A DNA stretch of 64,000 nucleotides from Epiperipatus broadwayi (Eukaryota > Onychophora > Udeonychophora > Euonychophora > Peripatidae), in the NCBI GenBank assembly GCA_028023455.1, contig JAQFVV010006271.1, positions 1,431,795-1,495,794 on the forward strand. The letters run 5' to 3'. The notes beneath the pieces are model-generated. The model was not told the origin of the DNA and did not search any database. It saw only the letters and a program-made list of their open reading frames with translations. Both the position numbers and the translations under genes were made by a program. Below, piece by piece: positions 35,228 to 48,059 of this stretch (positions are counted from its first letter, which is position 1; the number at the start of each line of letters is the position of its first letter).

Positions 35228-35665
35228 TTATAATACCTCTCCTATTCTTCAAACACCCTTATATGGAAAAATAAAAATAACAAAAACTTTTTTACTTTTT
35301 CCCAAACCTGATCAAATTATAACCACGTATTTTCTAAAGTTAGGCCTCCTAAGTTTCTCAAAATAAATGTTTATTTTAAAATTTAAAAAACCTTCAGTAA
35401 CAAACTTAACTAAAATAAATTAAATTTACATACCACTTTGTTATAAATACCTCTCCTATTCTTTAAACACCCTTATATAGAAAAATAAAAGACTTTTTTA
35501 CTTTTTCCCAAATCTGATCAACTATACCCACGTGTTTTCTAACGTTAGACCTCCCACACGTTGCTTTTTTCTCATAATAAATGTCTATTTTAAAATTTAA
35601 AAAAACCTTCAGTAACAAACTTAACTAAAACTAATTAAACTTACATACAACTTTTTTATAAATAT
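35228..35665 (+). repeat. Tandem repeat, two units of ~214 bp
   Basis: Unit 1 starts at 35,228 (TTATAATACCTCTCC), unit 2 at 35,441 (TTATAAATACCTCTCC), and a third start (TTATAAATATCC) at 35,656 is not continued. Shared landmarks are ACACCCTTATAT, TTTTTACTTTTTCCCAAA, CCACGT.TTTTCTAA and CCTTCAGTAACAAACTTAAC. Confidence 0.9.
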
Positions 35666-36856
35666 CCTTACGCTAACACACATTCAACAAGAACAACTTT
35701 TTTAAAAAAAAAAACGTCTATACTTAAGATGGCGAACAAAAACCTTTCAAACAGTTAAACACAAAAATTTTCAATCTTTCAAATAACCCACCCTCTCGAT
35801 CACAATTTATACTTTCATACACAATAATTACACAATAATTAGTGTGCTGCTCTCAAAAAATCAACTTCACACATAACTAACAACAAGCTAAAAAAATTTA
35901 AAAAATATCAAAATTTTACTTAGCTCCTTGTCATATTCCTGTGAAGTGTAATCATATTTTTTTTAAAAAAATTATATAGCGAATAACTTTAAAAAAATAT
36001 TTTTATTGCTAGAGGATATAAGTAAACAAATAAGTAACTTTGTCAAAACATTTGTCTTTGTTGGACAAATCTTAATTTACTCATCAAAAGAGTTCTACAA
36101 TTTGTTCACTCTACAGTTATTTGTTTTATTAGATCTTATCGCTTTTTAGTAATGCTTTACATATCAAAGCAGATTTGGATGCTGAGGCTTAGTACAGATT
36201 CCAATGCTAAATAACAATTTTAAATAAATTACTTTTATATACTATTGCTTTTTTTCATATTTATTGAATGAAAGTGAAACAGGATTCCCATTAATTATAA
36301 CATGATGATACTGCAAAATATTATTGAAAGAAGTTTTACAATATTCTGAAAACGTAATAGGAATATCATAATAATTTATATGTACTTTTTTTACCAGCTT
36401 AGTGGATATAATAATATTGAATTTATAATTAAAAGTACATATCTTTAATGAATTGGTTATGTGAAGCAAAGAAAAAAAAATAGACTTCTAGAAGAATTTT
36501 ATGGTAATATTAATCAACTTTATTAGTGAGAAAGACAAACTATCATTTAGACTGAAATAATTATCTTAGAGATACTGTAAGAAGATTCAGGATGAAGGAC
36601 ACTATAAGTGTCTTTGACTCTTTAGGTAGACGCTACTTTTCTATTCCAAAACCAAAATTAAATATTTTTTCTAAAAACAAATCTTTTATTTAGATATAAT
36701 ATTATAAAGGAATATAAATCTATTTATAGCTATAAAATACTAAAAATAGTGACATAAACACACACATTTTAATATATTAAAATAAACTATATTAATGAAG
36801 TGAAAATATTTTACTTTTTACCCATCCCCTCATTGCAGATCGATTACAAATTCACA
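35666..36856. other. AT-rich stretch, no gene seen
   Basis: No recognisable coding similarity. A 75-codon minus-strand open frame at 36,242-36,469 is low complexity and unsupported. Confidence 0.6.
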
Positions 36857-37374
36857 ATATATATATACAAAAAACTATACACAAACTTTTTTATAAATCC
36901 TGATTTATTATAATATGAATTATTATAACGTACTATAATATACTCCAATGTTTCGACTATATTATTTTATAGTCTTTATCAAGGAACAACTAAAAAATAC
37001 ATAAAAAAAACGTAACAAAATACAAATACCTCTTACCTTAAAACTCTTCTAACAAATAATTTTAACTTTTAAGTACACTCGTTTCTTAAATACCTTTCTT
37101 AAAATAATTTCCTATAATGACTTAATTAAATCAACCTATTATCTTCTTATTTGTTAGAAGAATTTTAAGGTAAGAGGTAATAGTATTTTGTTGTATGTAT
37201 TATGGAATATTTATATTTATTGTTGTTTAGGTATTTTTTAGTTGTTTCTTGATAAAGACTATAAAATAATATAGTCAAAACGTTAGAATATATTATTGTG
37301 AATTATAATAGTTCATATTATAATAATTCAAGATTTATAAAGAAGTTTGTGTGTGGTTAGTTGTATATATATAT
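36857..37374 (+). mobile_element. Foldback element with PLE-like terminus
   Basis: Inverted arms of roughly 200-230 bp (36,857-37,059 and 37,147-37,374) surround an ~87 bp loop. The arms share TTTATAAATC.TGA.TTATTATAAT, ATATTATTTTATAGTC and CTCTTACCTTAAAA. In the left arm (minus strand, 36,945-36,984) GACTAT-(8)-ATAGTC is followed by GAAACATT and preceded by CTTGAT, a hammerhead-like arrangement; the right arm (37,247-37,285) has lost the G of GAAA. No coding sequence remains. The signature and architecture suggest a PLE-derived hairpin like those at 21 kb and 62.7 kb. Confidence 0.6.
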
Positions 37375-40300
37375 TGAAATCAATGGCCTATTTTTAAAAT
37401 AGAAGACTTTATTTGTTATTTTTTAAAATATTTAAACTTACAATACTATTATTCTACACGAATGAAGACAGTTTTTATATTATTTATTTTTTACTTACAA
37501 TACTATGTATTCTAAATAGCAATGCATTATCTATTTATATGAACGTATTTATATTTTAAGCCAAAGGTCATCATAATACATATAATTAAAAGTTATTCAA
37601 TGAGTACAAAAATCACATAGTATATTTTGATATATGTATATATATATGCATTAAATAACTTCCACATAACTACACATACTTTTGAAGTAATATGAGTAAA
37701 AATACAATAAAAAATAAAGACCCCACTATCCTGTCGTGCTGAGTAAAAAAATCAGACATATTAATGTTTAGCTGAGGTTTATAATTATATCTAGCCTAGA
37801 AAAAATCTCTAGTTTAATAAATGAGTAATAATAATCGTTGTTATATTTATTTTGAGTGGATAGGGTCAAAGTTGTGCATGTAATGAGGTTGACACTTGTA
37901 AATCAAAATGTAACAATTTAATATTTTGACTATTGTATGAATATATTACCGATATCTTAATAATAAAAGAAATTTGTATTAATTAATTATCATATAAATA
38001 TTTATTTTCTAACATTTTTTCGCACCTTCCTTCACTTTTTCATAAACTAGAACACTGAATAAGCCAACTTTTTAAAATCATTTCCGACAATAAAATATCC
38101 TTCTATCAAAGTGTAACAAAAAGAGATATAGTTGAATCGTCGCTTTGTTTTGTTGAATGGTAAATTTCTGCCTTTCACTTCTTTTAAAAAAATAAATTTA
38201 TCATCTGACATTTGATAAGTTTAACGTTTAAGGAAATTAGTATCAAAATAAATATATTTTAATTATAGATTTTAGCCACTTTTGTAATCCAGCCACTATA
38301 AGTTAATGTTTGATTTGCGAAATGTATGTTGAAGAGCAGGCAATTTGATTGTTTTTATTGGAGAAATATGTCTGAGAGTACAATATAATAGACATTTACA
38401 ATTAAGCAATGTGTTGAAGGTTTGCAAATGTTTTAAAGTTCATTGCGGAAGTTAACAACAGCGCCATAACATGTCAAGTAATCAGAATGAACAATAAACA
38501 TATTTATATATGAACTTGTTTTATTTTTCAGATTATTTTGTATAAATATTCATTGGAAAATTCACCATTAACATTTTATTATTTTTAATTTGTTATTTTC
38601 AGTTAGATTGGCCATGAACATTTATAAAACGCTATTAATATGATAATAAATAATATTAAAATGGTGTATTAGCAAAATCTTGACTGTACTTAAAATGTTA
38701 ATATTGTTAATATTTTAATAATGATATATTAGTTTGGATTGATCAAATGGTATTATTCTCTATATTAATTGATATTTTGTGCATTTGTATCCTACATCAA
38801 CAACTTATATTACTCTATGAATTCAAACTTTCTCATTATCATTTAAATATTAAGTCTATTTAATATATAAATAGAAAATATTATTATTGAAAGTCTGTGC
38901 ATAATTTTTAGCTTAAACTTAGAAAATAATGTGTTTTTTTTTTCAAAATTCATTCTGAAAGTTTGTTCTATATCTTTTATCTTTTGGTAGATTATGAATA
39001 AAATTAGCACTAAAACGAAATTTAATTAAAGAGGGTGTATCATCAAATCTTAGATAACTTGTATTTGTATTACAGATAGAAAGTTATATGTTAATTAAAA
39101 ATTCACAAATTTAATGTATATAGTTCATGCATATGTTGCAATAGCCATTTTCATATTTTGCAGGTCAATGTCTCATAGACTACTTCTACTTTGCATTCAT
39201 AGAGAATGCTTTATATATGGTAAATTATACTTTTAGTAGACTTTAGTTCCATTTAGAATGCCTCAAAGACAAAGACAATGATTGTAGCAATTATTTGAAG
39301 TCTGAATGACATCACAAAGTCCTTTTTTTAAATCAAAAAAATGAGAGGGCCTGAAACAAAATTACATGTTTGTACTGACTAAATAGGTAATAAGAATAAT
39401 ATCATCATTTACATATTATAAAGAAAGAAAAAGAGCATGTTAGGATTGCTTGTCCTCCTGAAAATGTTAAATATATACATACAATATAAGTATTTAATGA
39501 ACACTGAAAAAGAATTTAATTTGTTAATGAAGGTATGAATAAAAAGAATATCTTATTAAACAGTTAGTCAATTGATTAGAAAGCATTGACTCTATGTAAA
39601 AGGTTAGTAAAAAAATCCTGTAAAAGAAATGGTATTAAGCCATTTATTGCAAATAAGAAATTGCTATTTCAGTTCAAGTAATAATATAAATTTATATAGC
39701 TTTTCATGAATTTTTCAAAGTCTGCAAAATATTGCTATTATTAATTTGAGACTAGTTTAAATAATAGTTTAATATTTAATAGAGAGGGTCAATAATGTTA
39801 CTGTGATTGTAACAAAAACATGGCTGATTTTTTCAAGAAATTATTGTACTTTTAAAATTTACAAACTTAACATTTCTTAGCCATTTGTATTCTTTGAATT
39901 ATTTACAAACTTAACATTTCTTAGCCATTTGTATTCTTTGAATTTCATCAATTATGAAGTGGGAGAATAAGATATTTTCTGAAACTGATCATAGGAACAC
40001 ATTTAAATATGAATATATCAATAAATTTGATTTATTATTTCAGTTTTTTTTTATAATTCCATATTTGTTGAGTAATGTTTTGATGTATACTGTATGCGCA
40101 TGTTAAAACATTTATACTATATACAAAATATATTATAAACATATATATATATTCAACATGTATAATTCAAAAATTAAATTGTATTATTTGTATATACATA
40201 GTATTAAAACATCCGTATTTTACAAATGTGTGTTTCAAACATTATATGTGATTCATTTTTACTCATGGATTTTAGTATTTGTGTGATGACTTAAAACAAA

Positions 40301-40484
40301 TGATGCAGAATTTTGGAGACTGCTATTTAGTTAAAAAGATAATTAAAATAATTATTAATTAATTAATTGCAAAGCACAGGTCTTTCTAACTACTCTTCTA
40401 CACTTCATAAAAAAAAAAATTCCTCATCAATTCAACTGCCTTATGGTGAAAATGACTAATGTTGGATTGTTAGTTGGGTTGATG
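37375..40484. other. AT-rich stretch with a 44 bp tandem duplication
   Basis: No gene recognised. An exact 44 bp unit beginning ATTTACAAACTTAACATTTC occurs at 39,857-39,900 and again at 39,901-39,944. Confidence 0.7.
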
Positions 40485-41870
40485 ATTGAACAGATGCCTA
40501 AAAAGTCTTGAATGTGTTTGATATCATTTTGCCCTGAATTCAGAACCACAATCATGAAAGTTATTAAAACAGGCAGAACTCTCCATACAGTACTGCCACT
40601 CAGTGCAAGCCAGAGCAATCAATGCATAAAATCCCTGTCTAGCGCCTACTCATCCAATATTCCCAGACTAGTTTCTAGCTTGTGGCTTTTGTCAGTGAGA
40701 AGCTGCACCTAGATTTTAAGATATAATGTAACTCTTAGCAGTCACCTTTTACCTCTATTTAACTACAAAACTATGAGAATAAAATTTAAAACACAAAAAT
40801 ATTTTCAATCCAAGCTCATTAGCTTATATAGTCATATAGCTCTGAACTCAGTTCAGTTCCTATACATTTTGTTGTTGTTGGTTCTTAATAACCATAACCA
40901 CCACTATTCTATTAGGCAGGATTGGTATTAAACCACTAAACATCACATGGTCATCATTTCTTATGCTTGCTCATAACTATCATTAAAACAGGCAAAACTC
41001 TTCATACCATAGTGCCACTTAGGGCAATCCAGAGTAATCAATGGATGCCAGAAGGCTTGTGCATAAAATCCCTATTTAGTGCTTATTCATCCAATATCCC
41101 CAGACTAGTTTCTAGTTTGTGGCTTTCATCAATGAGGTGCCTTGGATCTGAGAGCACTGCACCTAGATCTTAGGATCTAATGCAACCAACCCTCCAGCAG
41201 CCACCTTTTACCTCTACTTAACTACACAAGCTAGAAACTAGTCTAGGAATATTGAATGAGTAGGCATTAGATAGTGTTTTTATGCACATGTCTTCTGGCA
41301 TCCATTGATTACTCTGGCTTGCAATGAGTGGCACTACTGTATGGAGAGTTTTGCCTGTTTTAATAACAGTTATGAGCAAGCATAAGAAATGGTGATCATG
41401 TGATGTGTAGTGGTTTAATATCAATCCTGCCTAATATGATAGTGGTAGATATAGCTATTAAAGAACCAAAGACACCAAAATGTGGGTACTGAACTGAGTT
41501 CAGACCTACATGACTATATAAGCTAATGAGCTTGGATTAAACATATTTTTGTGCTTTCAATTTTATTCACATAGTTTTGTAGTTAAGGAGAGCTGGAGAG
41601 TTGCATTAGATCCTAAGATCTAGGTGCAGTGCTCTCCAATCCAAAGCTCATCACTGTTGAAAGCCCCAAGCTAGAAGCTAGTCTTGGGATATTGGATGAG
41701 TAGGTACTAGACAGGGATTTTATGCACAAGCCTTCTGGCATCCATTGATTAATCTGACTTACACTAAGTAGTACTACTATGTGGAGAGTATTGCCTGCTT
41801 TTAATAAAAGTTATGAACAAGCATAAAAAATGGTTATTGTGTGGTGTTTAGTGGTTTATCATGATAGTTA
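40485..41870. repeat. Palindromic cluster of a ~430 bp repeat
   Basis: A repeat with landmarks TTAAAACAGGC, CATCCAATAT.CCCAGACTAG and GCACCTAGAT occurs in one orientation at about 40,540-40,760 and 40,967-41,220, and in the opposite orientation at about 41,222-41,440 and 41,590-41,860. The linking segments with GAACTCAGTTCAG (40,850) and ACTGAACTGAGTTCAGA (41,490) are also inverted copies. The symmetry centre is near 41,221, giving arms of about 650-690 bp. Short ORFs inside differ between copies mostly at amino-acid-changing sites and look accidental. Confidence 0.85.
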
Positions 41871-43640
41871 AGGAATATACACTATCATCATACCATGAAT
41901 GATTTTATTAATGTAGCATATATATTATAAGGATTGGAAGGTTCCATCTTTACAGTTGATTATGATATCAGTATATATATATATATATACTAAAAGAAGG
42001 GAATGAAAAAAGGAGAGATGTATTTTTTATTATGCATAAAGTTTGGAATTATTTATTAGTAAAAGATAATGGATAACTTTTATTTGTTAGATGTACATAT
42101 CTTTTTTTATAGAATTAATTAGTAATATACATTACAATATCTTTTAAGATTATGGTAGAAAATGTTACAATTTTTTTTGTTTATTATCTTAGTTCAATTT
42201 TATTTTATTTTTCTTGTTTGTTTTCCATTTACATGGTAAATGTTTGTGATTCTAAATTTTGGCAAAGATAATGATATATACAAATTAAATAGAAAAGCTA
42301 TATGAAAATTATTTTAGGAACTGCTAAGAATTAAAATGTATCCAGATAAATCTATTTATTTATTAACAAAATGATTTATGATTTACAAATATGTATTTAT
42401 GTATTTTTGTGTACCATGAACTATTTATATATTTATTTTAAGTATCTATATTATTTATTTGGTTAGTTTTTTTAAAAATCTACAGACATTTGAATTAACA
42501 ATAGGATTTATATCAATATTTCTCATGGAAATGTTAAGTTGAAATGCCATGTCAATCAATGACATAATAAAGATAAAGGAGATATGAGATCATGCTTTTA
42601 TATTTTTTATTACTGCCAATTATTTTGTCTGGAAAAGAAGTAATAACAAACTTTGTTATTGCTAGATTTTTTTGTCTTCAATTAAAAAAAAATTAAAGAA
42701 ACTTTATCTGAATTAAGTAAGTACCAAAGAATGAGTAGATAGAAGAAATTTTCTGCTATGGTTAATTTCTCTTTGCTTATTCCCCTCTAGCTTCCACCTC
42801 AAAAGTGGATAATCACCAATAAGCATGCATAGGATGGAAGAAAAACTGTTTTAAATGACAAGCTATCCCGTCTGGAGAATAGAAATAATTTTATGATGGT
42901 AAAATACCATATAAAATATTTTTATTTCTATTAGTTCACCTTAGTGTGATGTGCAGCAAGAATACTTTAAAAGGATCAACCTTAACTGGTCAGAAAATGT
43001 ACACATTTGTCAATAAAAGATTATTTATCATATCGGTAGAATTTAAGCAAGACTAAACATAAATCTTTCAAGTAACTGTCAATTTAATAAAAAAAGAAAG
43101 ATATTAAAAAGTTCAATTAACCTAATTAATTTATATATAATATATATATAAATTAAAGGGTATACATATTTCTTTTTTTGTTATATATATTTTTTGTTTC
43201 TTTAATATGTCATGATAGATCAAAACCCTATATCAGGTATTGGCTTTCTTATTTTTTATAATATACCTATTATAACGGTCCGATGGAGTCGGAGTGTTAC
43301 CGTATCTGCACTACAGAGCACCACTAGGCTACTTAGAACCTAGAAAATTTATATAGTAGGCAGATATGTAAGTTAAAAATTTTTTATTTTATTTTATATA
43401 TTTTAATCCCAGCCATTAGCCCATTGTCACTAGCTCAGGGAGATGCAGAGATTTATAAAATATTAATTCTTATCTAATAATATTTCATTTAAAAAATAAA
43501 TAAAAGAATCCACTGCCAGTAATTAACACACAAACAACATTTATTAAAGCACATATATAATCATTTAAAATTCGAGGAATAACATTTATTATTTTAGATT
43601 TTAATATTAACTTTTAATTTAAATTATTATTTTAAAATTT
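41871..43640. other. AT-rich stretch, no gene seen
   Basis: Contains (AT)n near 41,972-41,990 and 43,130-43,155. A slightly GC-richer block at 43,275-43,345 has no recognisable identity. Confidence 0.6.
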
Positions 43641-43681
43641 TAAACCATCCGCACAGATGAATTTAATAATATTTTTTAAGA

Positions 43682-43870
43682 TTGTCGAGTATGAATAAAC
43701 TACATAGATTGCATTTGAAAAGAAAATATTCTATCCCTGATTTAACCTTAGGCCAAAAGTTCGCAGCCAAACCAACGTCAATCCATATGATATATCGATG
43801 TATTCAATGCAGTATGAATACGACAACACAAATATACTGTCAGGAATGTACATCTGAACAGCATGGTTAA
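43682..43870 (+). pseudogene. Cysteine-rich fragment, possibly PiggyBac-type transposase end
   Basis: A 62-codon frame contains RCIQC-(9)-QIYCQECTSEQHG. Two CxxC pairs with an aromatic residue before the second resemble the C-terminal cysteine-rich domain of PiggyBac transposases, but the fragment is short and stops early. It lies just left of the large LTR-like unit, which would have inserted about 70 bp after its stop. Upstream, CGCACAGATGAA at 43,652 and the following ~70 bp resemble 52,708-52,778. I do not claim the identity firmly. Confidence 0.25.
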
Positions 43871-43938
43871 GAAGACATTGACTCTCATCCAGACAGGAAT
43901 GCTACATCTATCTGGCAAGAAGAACAAAAAAAAACTCC

Positions 43939-43942
43939 ATAG
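43939..43942 (+). repeat. Target-site duplication ATAG, left
   Basis: ATAG directly precedes the TG of the left repeat and recurs at 52,456-52,459 directly after the CA of the right repeat. Confidence 0.65.
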
Positions 43943-46836
43943 TGTGCCGGTCAGATTTGTATGTTCACGTAACAAGATCTAGCATCTAGGCAAAAGTACC
44001 TCGAATCCAATCATGTGCAAGATACACAGGTCAGGAACACTCATGAACTCTGCCCTATTTTTATATTTCCCAGATCTATAACATTATGAGCAACAATCCC
44101 GATGACATCGATTAATTTACATCTCACTCACCGGCATCAGTCATTGGAGACACAAAAAGACTCTAGGCTAAACTTATATGATAGAATAACTTAATAACTA
44201 GCTATATTTTAGAGCAATGAAGGCTCGTGACCTAGCATATTAATTATGTATTGAGCGGAGATCATCTAGTCATATTGAGCATAAGTAATAACTTAATATT
44301 TTAACTTAACTAAAAGAAAGCAATGGTCCGAGTTTGATATATATTTAAGATTTATTATTAACAAAATTATGTCGGGTTATTTACCTGACATGAGCCTCGT
44401 AAGTATTATAGATATGTGTTTGATTCATATTTAATGATAACATAAGATTTGCAGCTATGCCAATAATATATATGTGTGATTTAATGAATTAGCACTATTG
44501 GAATATATTACTAAAATACTATTACACCCCCAGAGATGAAAAAAGCATTTATTTGGTTACACCCCCAGAGATGAAAAAAGCATTTATTTGGTTACATTCA
44601 ATATTATGATTAATTGGAGTTATAGATAATTAATGCGTGGGGTGGATAATGAATAATTATATAAACGATACTAAATCTATTGCATTAATACGTATATTAA
44701 ACTAATGGAAAATGTCTGTTTAAAGAAATCATCTCATTTCAGCTTATGACTATTTCTGGGCGACTAATAAGAAACTGAAAGGTGGTGCGTGCATGGTAAC
44801 TGATTGGGTTGGTCCAATTATGGATCCTGGAGTGTGCTTCATGAAATTTAAGAATGAAGTTGACCGATTTCCTCTGAAACGTAGGCAGGGTCAGTATTGA
44901 GATGAATGATGGTCAGCTATGTCATTATCAGGCTGGATTTTCCAGAGCGATCCCCATATAAAGCATGCACATAAGAACAAGGATGACCCCAGGGTGGTTT
45001 TACAGCCTGGTTTAAGGACATTGAGAATGACGATGGGGCTCAACTGAGCGAATACATCCATGTGAGAAAGAAGCATGAACATATATAAAAATGAAATGGC
45101 CTTTATGCACGTAATGCTTAATAATATAATATAAACATAATTCTAAAGATTAAAGATTATCGAAACATATTTATTGCCCATAAATGATGAAATATTCAGC
45201 GTAATGATATGGCTTCATTAAGCAAACATGGATAATAATTATACTTAAATATAAAACTAAGATCTTAAGATTCCCCTCCCCCTTTACATTATGTTACTTA
45301 ATATTATTCATTACTTTCCATACATTTAATAAATCTCAATTTTGGTTAATCAATGTCCTTGTGAAAATATATAAATTATTACAAAGTAAGTGGGTGGTGG
45401 TAATAGCTAAGATGGGTTTACATATATAATATAATTTAAGAATAAAAGATAGCACATTATTTAGGAAGGAAAATGTGAAAAAAAAACAGATGTCGATCTG
45501 TTTTTCTACAGTAAACATAAAAATATAATTACTTTATTTATCTAAAATCGCGAGCACCTGGGCAAGTTGAATAAGACTTGTTTTGATCAAATTATAAATT
45601 ATTTACCCAGTAAATGCTGGGTGGGGAAATGAAAATGAATTATATGCTTGCGATTTTAGAATACTATTGGCATTTATTTTAAAATATAAATACATAAATC
45701 TTAATGAAAATTATTTGCCGCTTGGAAATAAAAGAAAAGGAAAAACATTTTATAGGAGGCTTAATATAGATTAGTTATATAGAGTTATATGAATACATAT
45801 TTTGAAGACATTTAAAATAGGTGATTAAAATATAAATATTACAGAGAAGGCAGGATTTAAGAATTGCAAGCGGTCAAAGTTCTTTTACCTTGCTTATTTA
45901 GAAGAGCGATTTCACTAAGAGTCAGTCCATCAGTATTGTTTCACTAGATCTAGGGTAGCATTATTATTTGAAAATTAGCATTTCATTTTCACTGGAAAAA
46001 TACGTAAAGTTCATTGGTACGGGATGCAGAGCTTCATTCATGGGAACGGCATATTAGAATGGAGGGAAAAGGTGAAATTTCTTCTACTCATGACACATTG
46101 AGTGAGAATCAAAACTGGCATGGAATATGTATAGCAACATAGTTATTTAATGGTCTCCTCTCTTTGTGGATTCAAATCCAGCAGTATATATACTTTTATC
46201 TTGAAGCTGTAACTTAGCAACTACTGCTGGACCTTAGGCAGTTTAAGCACTTAAGTTTAATCTGGAATAGTTTGACTGGATATTCTTATCTAGTAAAATG
46301 TTTGAAACAATGCAAGTTTGTTATCAGTTTCTCGAACGATTGTTTTAAAATATATCTTATGATTTTAAAACAAGCTAGCGTGGACAATTTCCACTAATGG
46401 GTTTATTTTATTATTACCAATTCGTAATCTTTTACTTTAATCTAAGAGGTCTTCCAGGTAATTGTTTTTTGAGTGACTTCTTAACAAGATTGCATCATTT
46501 CTGGCTACAAAATTATAAATGAAAAAATAATAAGTTTCATATATAATACCTTACATATATAATATAACTATTAATTTATTCGCAATCTCCTACACTGAAA
46601 TATATAGATATTTATTATTTATGCCCGTATATACATGAGAATATTATTAAATAAAATATTTTAAAATTAAAATACATACGTGTTAATGTGATTTATGTTA
46701 TAATACTAACTGAAAGAAATATATATATTATTAGCTATGTATATACGTGCGTAAAAGCAGGGTTGAATACACTTAGGTGGTAGGAGATTGGATGTGGGCT
46801 GTGAAGCAGGATCTGAGCATCAGATCATCTGCTTCA
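43943..46836 (+). repeat. Left 2.9 kb LTR
   Basis: Direct copy of 49,540-52,455. A private tandem duplication of a 38 bp unit (ACACCCCCAGAGATG...) lies at about 44,524-44,598. A stem formed by CTAAAATCGCGAGCA (45,543) and TGCTTGCGATTTTAG (45,644) is kept in both LTRs. Short antisense ORFs (for example 44,891-45,082) show mainly replacement changes versus the other copy and are not treated as genes. Confidence 0.85.
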
Positions 46837-47002
46837 TTTTTCTGAATTTACTGAAAAAAATGAAAAAATGTTAAAAAAAAAAAAGCTTTTACTTGATGTC
46901 CAGGTAACTAAAGAACAACTTTGGATTGGCGATGTATCTAAAAGAAATTTTTATTTTACTCTGTCAGAGTGCTACCTTGTTTTGACTCAACATTTATACT
47001 AA

Positions 47003-47180
47003 ATATCCTAACTCTCTCTGCTATATTAGAAATTTTATGACTTTCATTTATGATAGAATACCCTCTCTGCTATATTAGGAATTTTATGACTTTCATTTAT
47101 TATAGAATACCCTAACTCTCTGCTATATTAGAAATTTTATGACTTTCATTTATGATAGATGACCCTCTCTGCTATATTAC
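47003..47180 (+). repeat. Minisatellite, ~56 bp unit
   Basis: Three successive units, plus a partial fourth, of CTCTCTGCTATATTAG-AATTTTATGACTTTCATTTAT-ATAGA, with small differences between units. Confidence 0.9.
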
Positions 47181-48059
47181 TGGAAAATTTTTTCACTGTC
47201 TTAAAAAAAAACTGCTTGGTTAATAAAATAAAATATAAAAAATTATGGTATAATATATACAAATTATTATAGTCCTAAATCATTTACCATTGCCTATCCA
47301 TGTCATCATGTTCTATCCATCCAGCTTCTCCTCATTCTACACTCTCCCCCTCCCATACTTAATTTACATTTATTTAAATAATGATTGCTATCCTGCCCTT
47401 TATTTCTTAATATTAATTATTTCTAGATCTAGTTTACACCAAGACAAATACATATATATCTATGCTCATTATTTATTATTTAGCTCTTTAATGCAAAGTA
47501 TATCATAAAAATTATTATAACTTCTACCTGGCCTTCTTTATGTCTTCTTTCGTGATCTGTTTTGGAGTTGTTCTTCAGCACCTGAAACATCTTAACAAAA
47601 TGATTGATTAACGATTGCATTGCTACATTTGATACACATATTTTGGAAAAAAAATTCTATATAACTTTTATTATGAATCATTGCTTTTAAACTTTTTATT
47701 CTAAATAACTCGATCACCTATTGGCAAATTTATAGTGGTATTGCTACCAGGCACACCAGCCAAAGGGATAGGGCTATATGTTCTGACCAGATGATCTGCT
47801 ATTATTGGGTTGTATACTTTTCTAAGATCTATACTTAAATAGTTATACATTTACAGCTTTAACAGAAAAAACATTATTATGGCTTTAGCACATATTTATA
47901 TAAGAGAATGAAAGTATAACAAAAACTGTCATTATTTTATTTCTTTAATTGACTTATGACCGTTATATACGCATGGATATTATTAAAAACATTTCAAAAA
48001 AAAAATCTGCACATTTGCAATTATTAGAATCTTTATTTTATTATTTTTAACAATGAAAG

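Noticed and set aside
35228-35665. CRISPR-like array
   Set aside because: Unit length, lack of short conserved repeats with unique spacers, and the eukaryotic context rule it out. The same applies to the array at 48-49 kb.
44891-45082. 63-73 codon antisense frame present in both 2.9 kb LTRs
   Set aside because: Substitutions between the copies are mostly amino-acid changing, so there is no sign of protein-level constraint.
46160-46185. GGATTCAAATCCAGC in both 2.9 kb LTRs as a tRNA T-arm or SINE
   Set aside because: No acceptor or anticodon arms could be paired around it.
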